A stretch of 64,000 nucleotides of DNA from Breviolum minutum Mf 1.05b.01 (lineage: Eukaryota > Sar > Dinophyceae > Suessiales > Symbiodiniaceae), in NCBI GenBank assembly GCA_000507305.1, contig DF239102.1, forward strand, positions 45,980 to 109,979, written 5' to 3'. This document shows, one piece after another, positions 22,655 to 34,300 of the stretch. Position numbers and translations under genes: made by a program. Under the pieces are notes generated by a model. It did no database searches. It was not told where the DNA came from and saw nothing but the letters and a program-made list of their open reading frames with translations. Numbering within the stretch: position 1 is the first letter of the stretch; every line of letters begins with the position of its first letter.

Positions 22655-24778
22655 GCAACTTTCACACCCAGAAAGCCCGACCCTCCCAAGGATCCCCAGA
22701 AATCCTACCAAGCTTCCATCGTTCCCCGGGGGGAAATTCGCCTTTTGCTGGGCCAAGGTGCCATGGCAGAGCTAAATACACTCCTCCGTGTGGAGGTGGC
22801 TCCCGGGAAAAAGCTCAGGGTGGGTTGGATGCTGAATGTACTGTGAATACTTATGATAATGTTAATATGATATGATGTATATATATATATATATATAAGT
22901 GAAATGCAGACATTAATAGGGAATGTAAAGTAACGCACAGGCGAAATCATGGAAGGTATATATCATGCCGGCAGAAATGTGTGATATGGTATGCTTACGT
23001 CTACCACATGTGGAAGTTAGACTCCCAACGTGCAGATCCAACAGTGGTTCCATTTTTTTGAAACCCAAATAGCTAGGATGCCCCCTTTTCAGTTGGCCGT
23101 TGATGTGTCAGCAGATCAGTTGTGTTTTGGTTTCTCACTAGTTGGCTGGAAAACTCTGATTTTCCTTGATTTAGACAGCTTCAGGTCCCAAGAGAGGGCA
23201 ACGCATTTGCTAGAGAATTCAGCCATTTCTCAATTTACTTCTCTCTCTCCCCGAAAAAAATGAAGATGATCCCCCCCAAAACAAATAAAAGATGGTTTGT
23301 CAATCGATGGTTTGTAGACGGCCATGTTTGACTTTTTGGGTCGGGGAATACTTGTATGGTTAACTAGGTGGTAGTTTCCCTATTTTCATTGTATGGTTAA
23401 CTAGGTGGTAGTTTCCGTATTTTTATTTGGAATAATTTTATTTTGACTCATATTTTTCAAACAGGTTGAAATCACACCCTAGTTAACTTTAGTTTTCTCC
23501 TTTGGTGGATTTCTTCAGGGGATTCGGGGATTCCCTTCAACATGCTTGGTTTTTCGAATTTCTGAACGACTTCTTCTCAAACAGTGCAAAGATGTTCACA
23601 CCTTGTTGTTTTTCCGTCATGATCTTTCAGCTGCCGGAACGCCCACCTCTACCCCCCCCCATTTGGAGGACTTTGTCGAAGAGGTGCAGACTGAGACTGA
23701 GCAGGCTGGGCGAAAGTGGTGTTTGGATCGTGGGTTAGTCAGCAATTAGTGGTTATAGGAGCTGGCATAAAATCCCTAAATGCGCGGGAGATATATTGGA
23801 AATACAACCTACTGCTACTCACCACTTAGCCAACCAAGTTGGGATCCGTCAAACATGAGTTTGATCCGCTTCCCGTGCTGAATCTGGGAGAGGTACACTT
23901 CCGGAAACTAACAGCTCCCACCTGCCAGGAAGCCGTCCCACAAAGGAAACAGTCGTCTTCCAACTATCCATTGTTCAACTGATTTTCGAGTTATGGTTTC
24001 AGGGAGAGAAATCATGATTTTCACGTTCCGAATGTGAGTTTTTGGCTTGTGTACTTCTTGCTTGATTTTTTGGATCCAAATTCAAAAAAATATCTTTGAA
24101 ACTATTCGAAAATAAACAGTTCACCATGTTCCATGTTTTTTTGTTCCTCCTTTTTTCCCGTCTCATCATTTCGCAACACTGGAAAACCTTTCCTCTCCTG
24201 TGGCAAGGACACATCTTTCCCTTCAACGCGCTCCAGAGCAGCCAAGGAGCCTCGAAATGTTTGTGCAGGGTGAATGTCATACACCCTGGGAAATTAACAG
24301 GGATGTTTAGGGCACGGTATATTGGGGATTATAAACCTAGAACCCAACTGACCTTTATTTTTGAAGAGTCAACCCTCCAAGACAAGGCCCCTTTCAATCA
24401 AAACAATGGTCATTTTGGTTCTAGGAATATACTATCCAGTTATATGGGTCTTATAATCAAAGGATTATAAGAATCCCTATTAAACATGGAACCCAAAGTC
24501 ATGGAGGTTTGGTTCAGATGAGCCGTGAATTTTCCAGGGTGTAGCCACCTCATAGAACCTTTTAAACCAAAATTTGCAGGGTTTCTAATGAATCTCTCTT
24601 TCGGGGGTGGGGTGAGTGAAGTGGGGGCAGTGGGTATTTATTTTTAAAGATTTGATGTGCATCTCTTACATCAGCCTTTCAGGGGCTCCACAATGATCAA
24701 ACTAGCAACCCTTGAATTGCTGTTTCTCTCCATGAAAACGATTCGTGATTGTTTCGGCGAATCGACGAGATTTTCTAG
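22655..24778 (+). CDS. Three-exon gene fragment, unknown
   Basis: Exon 22655-22819 (acceptor AAAAAAACAG; KDPQKSYQASIVPRGE then EIRLLLGQGAMAELNTL; donor AGG|GTGGGT), exon 23519-23733 (RISERLLLKQCKDVHTLL then HLEDFVEEVQTETEQAGR; donor GTTAGT) and exon 24683-24778 (MIKLATLELLFLSMKT then DCFGESTRFSR; donor AG|GTACTT). Phases 0/0, 0/2 and 1/2 join exactly, which supports one transcript. No known domain. The start and 3' end are not found; exons at 24970 and 26009 may continue it but do not join directly. Confidence 0.72.
23352..23486. mobile_element. F4-like element with duplicated left arm
   Basis: TTGTATGGTTAACTAGGTGG plus TAGTTTCC occurs twice in tandem (23352 and 23389). GAAATCACACCCTAGTTAAC at 23468 is the inverted arm. 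The arm resembles the F4 end CTAGTTGGTGGTTTCAA. Confidence 0.6.
24102..24284. other. Coding-like block, strand undecided
   Basis: Minus reads SLAALERVEGKDVSLPQE then KGFPVLRNDETGKKEEQ; plus reads FRNTGKPFLSCGKDTSF. Both are plausible protein text, so I do not assign a gene. Confidence 0.35.
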
Positions 24779-24969
24779 GTACTTTTTAGTTATGAATGAT
24801 TTGACACGATGGTATATAATTTGCGGAGATGGGATTAACATGGATTAAGTTCTGTTGCTGACTCCAAAATCTAACACTAGCCATTTAAAGAATGGTGCTT
24901 GGAAGATGATGTAACTCTTCAAAGGGGCAAGGGGGGTCAAAAGTTGGTTAAACTCTATATCAACTCCAG

Positions 24970-25098
24970 GCCTTCGCCCTGGTGCTGCTAGCGGTAGCTG
25001 CGTGCCATGGTGATTTTCAAAGATTTTCACGCCCGGTATTGGCTGGTTGGTGCAGTGATGTATTCAAGTTGACCCCCGTAGCGACTTTTTTTCAATGA
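24970..25098 (+). CDS. Candidate terminal exon with hydrophobic start
   Basis: Acceptor ATCAACTCCAG, then AFALVLLAVAACHGDF, which could be a membrane or signal segment, then FSRPVLAGWCSDVFKL to TGA. Does not join in phase with 24683-24778. Confidence 0.5.
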   Translation, partial: AFALVLLAVAACHGDFQRFSRPVLAGWCSDVFKLTPVATFFQ

Positions 25099-25839
25099 CA
25101 TCCACATCTATTTACTATTTGCGTATAATATGTTATATATTGTGTATATATATATATTACATATTCTTTGAGATGACTTTTTGATGACTGTACTGCACAT
25201 AGCTTTTTGAAATGTCAATAATTTCCTACACTTCCCGTGGGAACTGCCTCAGACGTGTTTTTTCTGATCGAAAGCTCAGACCTTTTTTTGACGTGTGAAA
25301 GAATTTTTCGGCAGGTCTGAAAAACTTCCACTTTTTTTTGGAATCTCCAAAAACCTTCTTTTTTTCCAAAAAGCACGGGGTGTTTTTGTTGGTCTTCAAA
25401 TCAGATTCTAGGCATTTTTTTCATTTCCACATTTTTTTTTGAAATATGTAGCCATCCTGATGACCAAACCCCACCAAAAATGCCGGGAACGCTGAAAAGG
25501 TGGAAACAAAGGGATCGACACCAAATTACAAAACTACCTTCAAAACTTGCCCACAAGAGAGGGGCTGGGAACATGACTTTGGCTTTGGAATCCCCAAGAA
25601 GGAAATGTAAGGATCATCTTCCCAAGATCTTTCAGGGGACCAAGCAGTTCGCGAAATGGGAGGGGAAAGACTGATACATTTTGCAGGTGGTCAGTGTTTA
25701 CATGGACCAAACCCGTTGGCAAAACATGGAAGTTTTTGGTATATGTGTATACTAGATGTACGTAAATAGATGATATAATATGGAATGATCTGCTACATAT
25801 GACATGATAAAATGTGATGTGATATGACATGATTGTGAT

Positions 25840-25925
25840 GATTTGATATATATGGTTTGATATGATTTGATATGATTTGATATGATATGATATGATATGA
25901 TATGTTGTAATTTGATTTGATATAA
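25840..25925. repeat. TGATA/TGATT microsatellite
   Basis: Runs of TTTGATATGA and ATGATATGAT. Low complexity. Confidence 0.85.
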
Positions 25926-26008
25926 CATAATTTAGTAAAATGTAGACTTCACTCAAAACAACCCTCCCCTTCCCGCTCGGATGTTTTATTCGCGATATTT
26001 GTGTTCAG

Positions 26009-26123
26009 ACTGATTCCTCGCAGCTTTTTCCTGATGCCTTTGCACCAAGGGTGGTCTGCTTGGTGCCCTCACCTTTAGCTACCTCAGCTTTGGCAGACCT
26101 GCAGGCAATGCCAAGGGACCGAG
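26009..26123 (+). CDS. Internal exon, unknown gene
   Basis: Strong boundaries (TTGTGTTCAG; CGAG|GTAAAT). Reads TDSSQLFPDAFAPRVV then CLVPSPLATSALADLQ. A phase-compatible next exon may start at 26346 (FSVATTRPYLLL). High-confidence coding, unknown function. Confidence 0.8.
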
Positions 26124-26729
26124 GTAAATTGGTCGCTGGGTTATGAATGGTTAACCAAGTGACGGGTAAAGCCTATTCTAGGGATAATTATCCCACCCAA
26201 AAAATGCTAGGAATGCCTATTTTGGGATTCCCAAAAAATAGGCTGGCAGCAAAATCTTTGAATCATTTGACCGGCACGTTGGGATATATCCTGCTTGACT
26301 CAGCTTGACTCAACTCGGACAAAAGAAAGGCAATTTTTGCTGCAGTATTTTCCGTTGCAACAACGCGGCCTTACTTATTATTAAGGGGGGGGTACTCCCA
26401 CAATTATAACAGCCACTAGTTGACATTATGATGTTGAGCTTTTCTATAGAGAAAAACAAATTTGCATCACATTATAGATGAACACTTTCGACTCGGATTG
26501 CAAATGTATACAAAAAATGGGTTGAACCCAAAACAACATCAGGCAGTCAGATAGGTTACCAAAGATCATTTTGCCAGCAGGGATCTGAGGTATCTATACA
26601 TCTACACTCCCAAAAATTAACATTGTGACATCCCCTGGGAAAAGGAAAATTACAGTATATTTAAAGCCATCCATTTATTAAGGGTTTCATGATTTCATGT
26701 TGGGAGTTTAAATGAACTTGCCCTGCCAG

Positions 26730-26841
26730 GAGAAATGGGAATGGCCGGCGGCAGGGCAATGCCTTTGCCTCTTTGATGTGGATCGAACTCTCACATCGAG
26801 GTTTGCCGGAAAGTCGGCCGCAACGTGTTTCGGGGACGACG

Positions 26842-26875
<34 letters not shown>

Positions 26876-26879
26876 GTAG
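26730..26879 (+). CDS. HAD-superfamily-like N-terminal exon
   Basis: Acceptor CCCTGCCAG, then EKWEWPAAGQCLCLFDVD followed by RTLTSR. The segment CLFDVDRTLT is the DxDx[TV] catalytic motif of haloacid-dehalogenase phosphatases (first Asp the nucleophile), with Arg at the position usually Gly. The exon probably ends at AG|GTTTGC (26800); otherwise the frame reads through an Asn run from (AAC)n to TAG at 26877. The rest of the HAD fold was not found, so this is a partial gene. Confidence 0.65.
26838..26876. repeat. AAC trinucleotide repeat
   Basis: Uninterrupted (AAC)n of about 12 units just after the HAD-like exon. Confidence 0.9.
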
Positions 26880-27381
26880 AAAGTTTGATGGTTGTATATA
26901 AAATCTAGTTCTAGTGGGATTTGGGGTTGTTCATGTAATTATTGATTTATGTGTACTGTATGTATATTTGTTTGTGTACTAAGATAATTGGCTGGAGAAT
27001 GGAGACTTGGACTGATAGAAGATGTATGTCCTATTGAACATTGAGAGTATCCATCCAGCCATCTTGGTCCATCCAGGGAAAACTAACGGCTGGAACGCTA
27101 AGAACATGGATGCTTTGAAGATATTTGGATCTTTTTCCTTTGGAAAAAAAAACGTGTTCAGCTTTCTTTCGCCACTCTTTTTCAGGCGTGTAGTAGTAGG
27201 ACCTTTTTGCACTGACATACCGGTGCTTTCTTAAAGCACTGGTCAGGTAAAACCTGGAAAACCTAATCGTTGTTCCACGAAGACGCCCCAATGGTAGCTT
27301 AAAGGGTACAGAGGCAGATGATCATTCAAAAAGTCCAGTTGGGGAAGGGAATGGACCGATGGAAAGCTGCTGTTTTTTTAG

Positions 27382-27458
27382 TATCATAAATCGTTTTGGG
27401 ACTATCAAATCCGAACTGGACCACCTGATAGCCATCAAGGCAGGCTTGAAGCTCCATG
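27382..27458 (+). CDS. Internal exon, unknown gene
   Basis: Acceptor GTTTTTTTAG and donor CATG|GTGCTT. Reads IINRFGTIKSELDHLI then AIKAGLKLH. A second frame is open, but this one is the better protein text. Confidence 0.6.
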
Positions 27459-27955
27459 GTGCTTCAACAAAAACACCAAAAGGTGGATTTTGATCTGCCA
27501 ATTCTTAGGGAAGATATAAGAATTCTACTAGTGGTTACTATAGCTGGTGTACAACCTATCAAAACCATTCATTTTGGATGAGCAGCAAGAGCTATTTGGA
27601 TCGAATCCACAACCAGCATTGGTTGAAACTTGTTGGGGATGAAACTGTGGAAGATGGACACTTGGATTTTTATTTATTTTTTCCCAATGGTATATATTGT
27701 AGAGCATCCATAGGATACTCCATGTTTTTTTTTGGGAACTGTAAAGATGCATGGACCCATGTCGCATATGAATGACCTGGAATTATCAAGTTCCATGTGG
27801 GCCATTTTGTAACAAACCATCCCTACATCGGGAATATATAAACATTTCGAATTCCAAACAACCAATCCACCCAAACATCCAAACCAAAAAGTTGAATTAA
27901 CAAAACATCCAGCTCTTAAACCTATGGAAAAAAAACTTCAATCTTTAATGTCCAG

Positions 27956-28121
27956 CCGCAGTTCTGCCGGGGGACGAGTAGTTTCCTTGACTGGACTTGC
28001 CGCCCATGGGAAAGCGGCATCAAACGGTACCCTTGGACCATCGGCCAGCCCGCGGATGCGAGTGCTGCTCGGTGAAATCGAGAGCTTCATGGCCATCATA
28101 TCACCTATAGCTCATGCTTAG
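27956..28121 (+). CDS. Terminal exon, unknown gene
   Basis: Acceptor TTAATGTCCAG, then 54 codons RSSAGGRVVSLTGLAAHG ... MRVLLGEIESFMAIIS to TAG at 28119. GC-rich compared with its surroundings. A second frame is also open. Confidence 0.7.
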
Positions 28122-28483
28122 AAGGGAGCAGGGGAGCTAGGGGTATGGTAAAACTATCCCTGAATCGAAGTTATGATGATATCCCCCGGCGTGATCTTGT
28201 ATTTCCCATATCAAACATCGCAAAGAATCACTATGGTGGGGATGAGTCTGATGAATTAGACTTACTGACTTACCACAAGCTGATACTGCTCATTGCTGTT
28301 TTAGTAACTTTAGTACAGTATTACTTTTACCAGGCGGTAGCTTTTTTTAACTGAGAGAGGCACATAGTTCTAAACAACAAAACAACTGAGTGTGTCAGGG
28401 TCTGTTTTCTCTCTCTCTCTCTCTCCCTCTTCCCCAGCCCTCTCTATATATACACAAGTAATCACAAACACGCAGGCGCACAG

Positions 28484-28608
28484 TCATTCAAGTTCCATTG
28501 GAAAAGCATCCCAGGATTTTCTTGTCATGGTTGCTTCTCCTCAACGCGGTGGCAGCCTGCACGGAACCTCAACAAACCCCTGCTTTCTCCAATGCCTTTG
28601 TTGGATGA
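28484..28608 (+). CDS. Candidate exon with hydrophobic segment
   Basis: After CAGGCGCACAG the frame reads IQVPLEKHPRIFLSWL then LLLNAVAACTEPQQTP, TGA at 28606. Two other frames are open. Confidence 0.4.
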
Positions 28609-28938
28609 GCTCTTTGTTGAAACCCACATCATAGTACCCATGGAAAATTGATGAAAATTATGCTATTTTTCATGTGTTTCCCCATGAGATTTGCAATGCC
28701 TGATGATGAAGATGTACTGCTGTAAAACGAAATTGCACTAGTTGGGCTTGGCTTGGTAGTTTATATCCTATAGGGAGTTACAGGTCCTTCAGTTTTGATC
28801 ACCTGGAACCTGAAACGGCTATCAATTGGATGATGATTCCAAATCTTTACTAATGGAAAATGATTGGAAATCACCATTTCCATCCATTAAAATGATTGGC
28901 CATGGAGTTCGAGGCACATCCCCTTTGGGTTTTTGCAG

Positions 28939-30023
28939 GATTTTTCAGGGTCCGAGTTTTCCAGAGGAAGATGGGACGATTCAGCCGAGCGCTGTACGCT
29001 GTAAGATGTCTGTTTCAAAAAGAATGCACACGAATCATGGAGAACACATACAAAAAACATATGGGAAACATATGGAAACAATATAGGAAACACACACACA
29101 CACAAAAACATAAGAAATTAACGGTTTTCCAACGCCATCCCCCCACAATTGTTTTTTTTTAACTTCGAATTGTCTACCAAAAAACTTGCAGTCTTTTCAG
29201 GTCATCTCAGCTTCACGGAGGGCACCAACTTACCTGAGGAGAGGAGTTTCAGCAGCCGGGATCATTTGCCCAGGTGTTTTTGTTTCATTCAATAGATTTA
29301 TATCACCATCTTCCAATTTTATACCTACAAAAATGAGGGTGCACAACAACCCCACCTGGTCAATTGGAAGGGGGAAATTTATTTATGCAGCTTCATTTTT
29401 CCTAAATCCAATCTCCAGTGTTTTGGGCCTAATGGATATCCTTTTCAACCGGTGAGTCTCGTTTTTTTAGGAGACAGGTCACGCTTTCCTGGCACGTTGC
29501 GCCGAATCCTTATACAAGGCCACCGAGGCCGCATCAGCTTCCAGGATTTTGTTTTGGGGAAGGGCGAAGAATCAATGCCTAGCCCCACATGGGTAGGAAA
29601 GACGACCACTGATCTGATATCGATATGTATACAATAAGGTGATGACAAACCTTTTTCTGGAAGCCTTATACAGGAAGTGGCTTGTTGATCTCTCACGATT
29701 TTTTGTGTGCATTGATGGTTGGAAATCCCTTTAAAAAACGGGATGTGCCGTATGTGTTGCATACCCATAGGATCCATGTATGGTATATTTACCTACATTT
29801 ACCATAAAAATCAACCAAGTGTAATAAACTGTATATATATATATATACCAGTCCCATGGATGGCATGGGATACGTTTCCCTGTTGATGGGTCGATCTCAC
29901 ACCAACTTCCAACTTGTCTCCGAAACCCAAAAAAATACAGGCTGCAGGTGTTGGACGAAAGCTACCTGACGATCCGGAGATGCAAGAGTGCTTGGCGCGG
30001 AAGCTCAGCTTCGAGGGATGGAG
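28939..30023 (+). CDS. Four-exon gene fragment, unknown (EF-hand-like half motif)
   Basis: Exons 28939-29000 (FFRVRVFQRKMGRFSR; donor GTAAGA), 29201-29273 (VISASRRAPTYLRRGV; acceptor TCTTTTCAG), 29471-29592 (GTLRRILIQGHRGRISFQDF; acceptor TTTTTTTAG; donor GTAGGA) and 29941-30023 (GRKLPDDPEMQECLARK then LSFEGW; donor GTTTTC). All phases join (0/0, 1/2, 0/0). GRISFQDFV looks like the second half of an EF-hand, but the loop acids are absent. The first two exons are also open in a second, mutually compatible frame. F1 copy c lies in the last intron. Confidence 0.72.
29764..29869. mobile_element. F1 inverted-repeat element (copy c)
   Basis: CCCATAGGATCCATGTATGG at one end and CAGTCCCATGGATGGCATGG at the other, with TTACCATAAAAATCAACCAA in the loop and a (TA)n expansion in the right arm. 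Inside a predicted intron. Confidence 0.85.
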
Positions 30024-30061
30024 GTTTTCTTTGTTACAAAGGGCAAGTTTTTTGTTTTTTT

Positions 30062-30170
30062 AACCACCCTTAGGTTTGATGGGGAAATTCTACCACCCTT
30101 AGGTTTGATGGGGAAATTCTACCACCCTTAGGTTTGATGGGGAAATTCTACCACCCTTGGGTTTGATGAG
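30062..30170. repeat. 29-bp tandem repeat, about four copies
   Basis: Unit ACCACCCTTAGGTTTGATGG plus GGAAATTCT at exact 29-bp spacing; last copy truncated. Confidence 0.92.
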
Positions 30171-30622
30171 AATTTAACATCATTTCACCAACCTTTGGAT
30201 TTGGGCGTTGATTGTTTGTTTCATGATTCGGAGATAGTTTTTTTTTTGTCTTTTCTTAACTTTGTACTTTCCGTTAAATGTTGCAGGTGAGGAAATAGTG
30301 ATGTTTTTCATGTTCCCCTGGAGATACATTGAGACGAAGTTCCGATGAACATTGCTGGGTAACAACCACATGATAGAACCCCCCAAATGTATCATTTTCA
30401 CAACAAATGCAGTCTACAAATGGTGAAAATGACCTTGTACAGGGCAAGTGAAATAACATTGTGACACTTGCACGGGGAGTGTTTTCTCAAAGAAACTGAC
30501 TGCCTGAGCAGTCGCTCATGACCTCTGGATGCACGGTGACAACATCAGGATCAACGCTATTCGTTCAGCATGAACTCTTGGAACCTTTTCGTTTACAAAC
30601 TTGACAACATTTTTTGATTCAG

Positions 30623-30726
30623 CACCCTGCCCCAAGGAAGATGAGACTGACGAAGATGATGATGATTCGATGATGCACTTGATGAATATAATTAAGGGTT
30701 TTGGGTTTAGGTTTTCAGGGCTTTAG
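30623..30726 (+). CDS. Candidate exon with acidic stretch
   Basis: Acceptor TTTTTGATTCAG, then PCPKEDETDEDDDDSMM then HLMNIIKG; frame ends at TAG 30724 inside a telomere-like repeat. An exon candidate at 30512-30604 lies just upstream. Confidence 0.45.
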
Positions 30727-30763
30727 GTTGGTTTTTAGGGTTCAGGGTTTTAGGGTTTCGGGT
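30693..30763. repeat. Degenerate interstitial telomere-like repeats
   Basis: Many TTTAGG/TTTAGGG units (GGGTTTAGG, TTTTTAGGGTTCAGGG, TTTTAGGGTTTCGGG). TTTAGGG is the dinoflagellate and plant-type telomere unit. Confidence 0.7.
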
Positions 30764-31012
30764 TTGAGAGGGAGTTGGGTCAAGGACCCGACTCCCAAGC
30801 ATGTGACCAACGATCAACTTCCCCAATGCCCGTGAAGGCAACACACACGTTTTGGCCGTATAGTTACAACATTCCCAGATGCTCCATGTCTAGAATATTC
30901 ACCCATACATGTTGCTTGAAACAAATATGCGGTAAATTCCATGTGAATCTGAGAAAACCTATTCCATACATGGACCACAATATGGGAACAACGGCACCGG
31001 CACCGGCACCAG

Positions 31013-31082
31013 GTCACCACCTTCGCACTCCTGGAAAGTTTCCTCAAGACGCCGAATCATCGCTGTCAAGCATGCCCGGAAG
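31013..31082 (+). CDS. Internal exon, unknown gene
   Basis: Acceptor ACCGGCACCAG and donor GAAG|GTGGGG. Reads VTTFALLESFLKTPNH then RCQACPE. Two other frames are open. Confidence 0.5.
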
Positions 31083-31647
31083 GTGGGGTTGGATGTCGGA
31101 AATGGCGAAAAGGCTGGGGATCTTGGGGGGTTTGGGTTTAAAGTAGCTACATGTTACATGTTTGTTTTAAATCCCCTATTTGCAGGCATCAAAAACTGAT
31201 GATTTGCCCCAGAAATTCGCTTTCATGTTTCATATCCGCCACTTTTGTTTTGCTTCTCACTTGCCATGAACTTTTCATCTTACCTTATGTGTTTATTCAT
31301 GTTTCCTTCTCATTCATTGTCTCATTACTTTTCTTATCCGCCTCTTTGACTTTCCCTTTCATAGGGATTTTTTAAATAAAGCCCCATACCTTCTTAAGCC
31401 TCCAAGAATCATCATGGACAAACCGGGAGCATGTTTCACTTCCATGTTTTCTTTTTTTGGGATGTTTTGTATCTCGAATGGAGAGGAACCATCATTGATG
31501 GGTATATATTGCATCTTGTAATTCAAACAAACCAGGTTATGTTTGATGCTCGAAATCCGAAAGTCTTAGTAGATCTTTAGAGGTTTCCGAAATTTGAGAC
31601 CATCACAAGTCACGGGTCTACACCCAGTGTGGAACTGGACGCTTCAG

Positions 31648-31684
31648 GAAGTCGTGGCAGGGTACATGTTCTTCATTTGTAAAG
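31648..31684 (+). CDS. Short internal exon
   Basis: Acceptor GGACGCTTCAG, donor AAAG|GTAGCA, 12 codons EVVAGYMFFICK. Only one frame is open. Confidence 0.5.
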
Positions 31685-32103
31685 GTAGCAACAGGAAGCT
31701 GGAAAGAACATTTGGACACCTTTGGAAGTTTGGACAATCAGAAACCCAAACAGTCGAAGAAAATTGTGTCCTGTGTTGAAGTTACCAATTGCATGTTTCA
31801 TGTTTGTTGGATGTTTGTTGTTAGTCAAATACTGATGTAAACAAACACCATAATCTGAATTTTCGCTTCCCCAGATCATGTCGGAGTTTGGCATTGATTG
31901 TAAGTAGTGGAAGTCACAGGAGACAATGGCAATGACCAGACAACAACAATTGAGACTCTGAGATGAACGAACAAAGGAACTGACGAACTGATGAGTGAGT
32001 GAATGACCGAATGAAACGAAGCAAAGCGAAGCGAAACATAACGAAAATGAAATGAAAGGAAATGAAACGAAAGGATGAGCATCGACCCCCCCTCTGATTT
32101 CAG

Positions 32104-32733
32104 GCTGCGTCGTCGTCTTCTTGATGCAGGCGCAGCAGTAGTTGGGATCCCATCGACATCCCGTGGTGAGAAACCTTCCAGTTGCAGCCTTGGTACGTCG
32201 TGGCAGTGTGGCGTTTTGGGTTGTGTCCTGGTTCTTAGCCACGAGTCAGCAACACCTTGGGTTCCCTGTAAAATTCATGGATGTAAAACACGTTGGAAGT
32301 TTTACAACTGACGTCAGATTTCGAAAACTGAAAGCTCCGAAAAAAGTTGGGTGTATCCCAGATACACTAAAATGGCATAAGATAACCAATTTGTTCATCT
32401 TTAGGCGTTGGATCAGGGTCTACTGATCTTCACTATCCACTTGCGGATAGCCATACACCCAACAAGATGTGAGTATGAGTAAATTGTGCATCGAAGCTTG
32501 TATATAACTTGCCCAAGCTGCAAAAAAACAGGTGTGAAATGATAATCCAACTTTGAAGGTGTTCCCTCTACCCTCTACCCATGCAATGATTCCAACCAAC
32601 TTGTAGCGATGGCCCGGGTGATGAAATGCTTGAAAAGGTAGACAGTTTGAAATCTCCGAATTTCACCGATATATTTCAGGACTTTTGCAGATTGTTGAAA
32701 GACTTTCATGAAAGCCTAGATCGGCTGTCATAA
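32104..32733 (+). CDS. Four-exon 3' gene end, unknown
   Basis: Exons 32104-32165 (RRRLLDAGAAVVGIPSTS; TGATTTCAG, donor G|GTGAGA), 32405-32468 (VGSGSTDLHYPLADSHT; CATCTTTAG, donor GTGAGT), 32607-32637 (DGPGDEMLEK; CTTGTAG, donor GTAGAC) and 32680-32733 (DFCRLLKDFHESLDRLS, TAA; TATTTCAG). Phases 1/2, 2/1 and 0/0 all match; the third intron is only 42 nt. One of the best-supported chains in the window. Helical, charged C-terminus; no domain recognised. Confidence 0.85.
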
Positions 32734-32945
32734 ACTCACCTGGGAAAATCCTGGCAATGGAAACAGGATCCTTTCCCAACAGGAACATCATCTAGCAAGC
32801 TTGCTTTTTTTCATTAAGGTATGTTAGCTTAGAAGAGGGTATCAGGCCTACTTCCAAGGACATCATTATAACAGTTTCCATTTTTTCTCCAAGAAGTTTG
32901 AAGTTTGGTTAGTGCAACAAACCTGTTTGGGAGTCATCCAAGCAG

Positions 32946-33050
32946 CACCACCCGAAGGCCTTGGCCTTCCCAGCCGACATTGACGACGTGTGGGGCTCAA
33001 TACAGGTGGCTGGCTGTGGCAAGCTTCCAGTTTCCGGCCCCATTACGTAA
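32946..33050 (+). CDS. Terminal exon, unknown gene
   Basis: Acceptor TCCAAGCAG, then HHPKALAFPADIDDVWG then SIQVAGCGKLPVSGPIT and TAA. A donor CAG|GTGGCT inside is possible. Confidence 0.6.
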   Translation, partial: HHPKALAFPADIDDVWGSIQVAGCGKLPVSGPIT

Positions 33051-33290
33051 CAAATGTTATAAGCTGCAGGCAGCCAGCAGTTAGGCATAAAGCTATCTTC
33101 TTAAACTTCAGATCTTTAGTATGCACCTGAGTAAACTTAGAAACATTGTCATATAATCAACTAGTCCCAAAGACGTACCACTCGTCCCTGTCTAGTGCGG
33201 TTAGAAGATGTTGGAAGAACGCTTTAAAGATTTGGTTTGTCACCAGTCAAAATTGATCAACATTGCAGTTTGCTTGAATGTCTTTTGCAG

Positions 33291-33342
33291 CAGTTGTTTG
33301 TCACCAGTGCTTTCATCAGATGATTTGTTGGCTGCCAGGGGC
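33291..33342 (+). CDS. Short internal exon
   Basis: Acceptor TCTTTTGCAG and donor GGC|GTATGAGT. Reads SCLSPVLSSDDLLAARG. A longer alternative frame exists. Confidence 0.5.
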
Positions 33343-33709
33343 GTATGAGTGGAGTGCATTCCAGCCGTATTATGTATCATGGGATCACCTGTTTTTGTTT
33401 CGGGTTTGCCATTTTATTGGTGAAAAAACGTGTAAAAAGAAGCGAAAAGCAAACCAAACAAATACTGCATCATTCTGTTTACCTGCCAACACATGATTGA
33501 AGATACACTGATACGCTCTTATACACATCATATTTCTTAAAGCCATCTTCATACCTCTCCCTTTCTCTTTCTGCAAAAGCACACCATGCACAGTGAAACA
33601 TCCCAATGATTCTAGAAAAAAGGTTTTCTCATCCATTTGAGCCTTGTGTTTGAGGTCACTACTTGTTCCTTTTCATTGATGTATTATTTCCGTGCCAAAC
33701 AACTTTTTG

Positions 33710-33796
33710 AGGTGGGGTCGGATGGGGTGGAGTCAGAAGGGATCCGATCTTGAGAGGTATGGCTGGTGGGCCAACGCTGTTGAATTTTTTGGATGA
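33710..33796 (+). CDS. Candidate terminal exon, Gly/Trp-rich
   Basis: Reads WGRMGWSQKGSDLERYG then WWANAVEFFG, TGA at 33794. Acceptor is weak (TTTTTGAG). Confidence 0.45.
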   Translation, partial: RWGRMGWSQKGSDLERYGWWANAVEFFG

Positions 33797-34054
33797 GGAT
33801 CACAGTGGATCCTAAGCAACCTTCCAAACAAGTTGCGTCCGAAAGGGTCTGTTTTCCCCACTTAGGGTGGTCAGCTGGAGTCCATATTGCAAACTTGCTG
33901 TAGTCAATTCAATGATCCATGGGCAAATCCTGATGAAACAGGTTCACATATCCAAAAGATGCCACAACTCCCATACGGGAACCCCTAATTTGTGGTTTGG
34001 AGGATCGATTTATCCCTTGTGTTCTACCCCACAATTTGGGAGTGACTTGTGAAG

Positions 34055-34300
34055 ATGGATACAGACAGACAGCACCTCATCAGCAACAAGGACAAGGATC
34101 CCCATTTTTGTCACACTGGACTGATCCACATGTTTTTTTCCTCATCCAAAACGGTGGAACGGCTTGAGGACTTTGAGCCACACTGGACGCAGACCCTTCT
34201 TGACAACCTTCCAGCCTTGGTCAATGCACGTCGGGGTCAATGTGCTATAGCCAGAGAGCGGGAACTGCAGGTGGAAAGGGGCCTTTTTGATTGGAAGTGA
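34055..34300 (+). CDS. Exon with long open frame, unknown gene
   Basis: ATG at 34055 (MDTDRQHLISNKDKD) leads into KTVERLEDFEPHWTQTLL then VNARRGQCAIARERELQ. A donor CAG|GTGGAA at 34271 would end the exon; otherwise it stops at 34298. Charged, probably helical. Could be a first exon. Confidence 0.7.
   Translation: MDTDRQHLISNKDKDPHFCHTGLIHMFFSSSKTVERLEDFEPHWTQTLLDNLPALVNARRGQCAIARERELQVERGLFDWK

Noticed and set aside
31673..32242. 189-codon minus-strand ORF
   Set aside because: It crosses simple A-rich repeats (GAAACGAAGC-like) and overlaps the strong + exon at 32104-32165. Composition is Phe/Ser-rich low complexity.
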